The notes below the pieces were generated by a model that saw nothing but the letters and a program-made list of their open reading frames with translations, ran no database searches and was not told where the DNA came from. The position numbers and the translations under genes are program-made. This document shows positions 21,437 to 22,110 of a stretch of DNA of 22,110 nt, piece after piece (positions within the stretch are counted from its first letter, which is position 1; every line of letters starts with the position of its first letter). Source of the DNA: an uncultured Johnsonella sp. Its GTDB lineage: Bacteria; Bacillota; Clostridia; Lachnospirales; Lachnospiraceae. The stretch is from assembly GCA_905373785.1 (NCBI GenBank), contig CAJPUK010000022.1:1-22110 (forward strand), written 5' to 3'.

Positions 21437-22110
21437 ATGTTTGGATTTACGATATTTTGCGTTCTTTGTGTGGCAATTGTATTTGCAATTGATAGTAATA
21501 ATAAAGCACAAATGTATAAAAGAGCTCTTGAAGAAAAGATAATGGAGGAGAAAAAAAGAAAAAAGAAAGAAGCGGCTGATAGGAAAGAAAAAGAAGCAAA
21601 GTCCAAGGAGGAAGTTGAAGAGGAGAGGGCAACTGCAAAAGTGGATTTGCAAAAGCAACCGGACTCTTCTAAGGAAGGTAGCACTTTCTTGAAAAGGGAC
21701 GATGAGCTTAATACCGTTTCTAAAGAATCAGGCACAGATAAAGATTTGGAAAAAGCAAGTACCGAGGTTGCAGACGTCAGCAATAATGAGCTGTATAAAG
21801 ACAGTGAAAAATTAAAAGACACAGAGCCGACAACCATAAAGCCTGATGTTGTGAAGCCTGATATTTCAAAACCTAAAATCAAGTTCAGGATGCCGGATAA
21901 GAATTTTTATAACATACTGCTTATGACACTTGGTGTGGTTTTTGTGCTTTTAGCAGGAATAATATTTGCCACTACCAATTGGCATGCCATGTCAGGGTTT
22001 ACAAAGCTTTTATGTATACTTTGTGCTGTGCTTTCAGTCTATGTTCTGAGCTTTTTTGCAGAAAAAAAGTTTAAGCTGTCCTTTATAAGCAGATCGCTGT
22101 ATATACTTGC
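21437..22110 (+). CDS. Membrane protein with DUF2157-like region, 3' end outside the window
   Basis: The frame is open to the window end (224 codons so far). It has an N-terminal membrane segment (about 2-18), then a highly charged linker of about 130 residues. A Lys/Glu/Arg-rich stretch (about 30-65) could form a coiled coil, and a Pro-containing KPDVVKPDISKPKIKF leads back to the membrane. Hydrophobic segments follow at about 157-177 (LLMTLGVVFVLAGIIFATTN) and 185-204. The phrase TNWHAMSGFTKLL...AEKKFKLS is typical of DUF2157-like proteins in Clostridia. The ATG at 21437 has AAGGAG (21422-21427) upstream, with a spacing of 9. The function is not established. Confidence 0.7.
   Translation, partial: MFGFTIFCVLCVAIVFAIDSNNKAQMYKRALEEKIMEEKKRKKKEAADRKEKEAKSKEEVEEERATAKVDLQKQPDSSKEGSTFLKRDDELNTVSKESGTDKDLEKASTEVADVSNNELYKDSEKLKDTEPTTIKPDVVKPDISKPKIKFRMPDKNFYNILLMTLGVVFVLLAGIIFATTNWHAMSGFTKLLCILCAVLSVYVLSFFAEKKFKLSFISRSLYIL

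Noticed and set aside
21385..21882. Ser/Phe-rich minus-strand open frames at the right end
   Set aside because: They are antisense to the Lys/Glu-rich linker of the plus-strand DUF2157-like gene, which has a good ribosome binding site and domain match.

Overview
The window looks like chromosomal DNA from a low-G+C, anaerobic Firmicute, most likely a Lachnospiraceae-type Clostridium relative. The reasons are AT-rich coding sequence, strong AGGAGG-type ribosome binding sites, TTGACA/TATAAT promoters, and the family flavour of LigA, TrkA/TrkH, MetA, LrgA/LrgB and the DUF2157-like protein. Genus and species cannot be fixed by eye.

Region 1 (1-6.56 kb) reads as an acquired module, visibly more AT-rich than what follows. 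It opens with a frameshifted fragment of an unrecognised protein and a long hairpin. An OmpR-type response regulator and histidine kinase follow, then a MacB/BceAB-like ABC exporter (ATPase plus 8-TM FtsX-type permease) with its own promoter. It closes with a fragment of an ORF6N-type phage/mobile-element DNA-binding protein and a small 4-TM protein. This is the usual layout of a peptide-antibiotic sensing and export cassette carried by integrative elements.

Region 2 (6.56-9.5 kb, mostly minus strand) holds lrgB-lrgA (holin/antiholin-like pair) and a low-specificity threonine aldolase. Region 3 (9.96-17.5 kb, plus strand) holds a DUF3841 protein, then a tight operon of an RsuA/RluF-type pseudouridine synthase, ligA and metA. 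MetA carries Glu111, which predicts acetyl-CoA use. After a large palindromic element come trkA and trkH (K+ uptake). Region 4 (17.6-20.7 kb) holds an orphan DegT/DnrJ-type sugar aminotransferase on plus, then Mn-type superoxide dismutase and Dps on minus, an oxygen/iron defence pair. Region 5 (20.9 kb to the end) has a small membrane protein and the start of a DUF2157-like multi-pass protein that runs off the window.

The most striking feature is not a gene. Almost every intergenic gap from 6.5 to 20.2 kb is filled with small, non-coding, palindromic repeats of at least four recurring families (called families 1, 2, 3 and 4/5 here), plus one more unique palindrome. They have terminal inverted repeats, nested hairpins and no coding capacity, so they behave like MITEs. 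One copy (19183-19366) is flanked by a perfect 8-bp target-site duplication and separates sodA from its terminator. That terminator is itself a collapsed family-1 repeat. Another family-1 copy lies directly upstream of the DegT gene and creates a false N-terminal extension in its reading frame.
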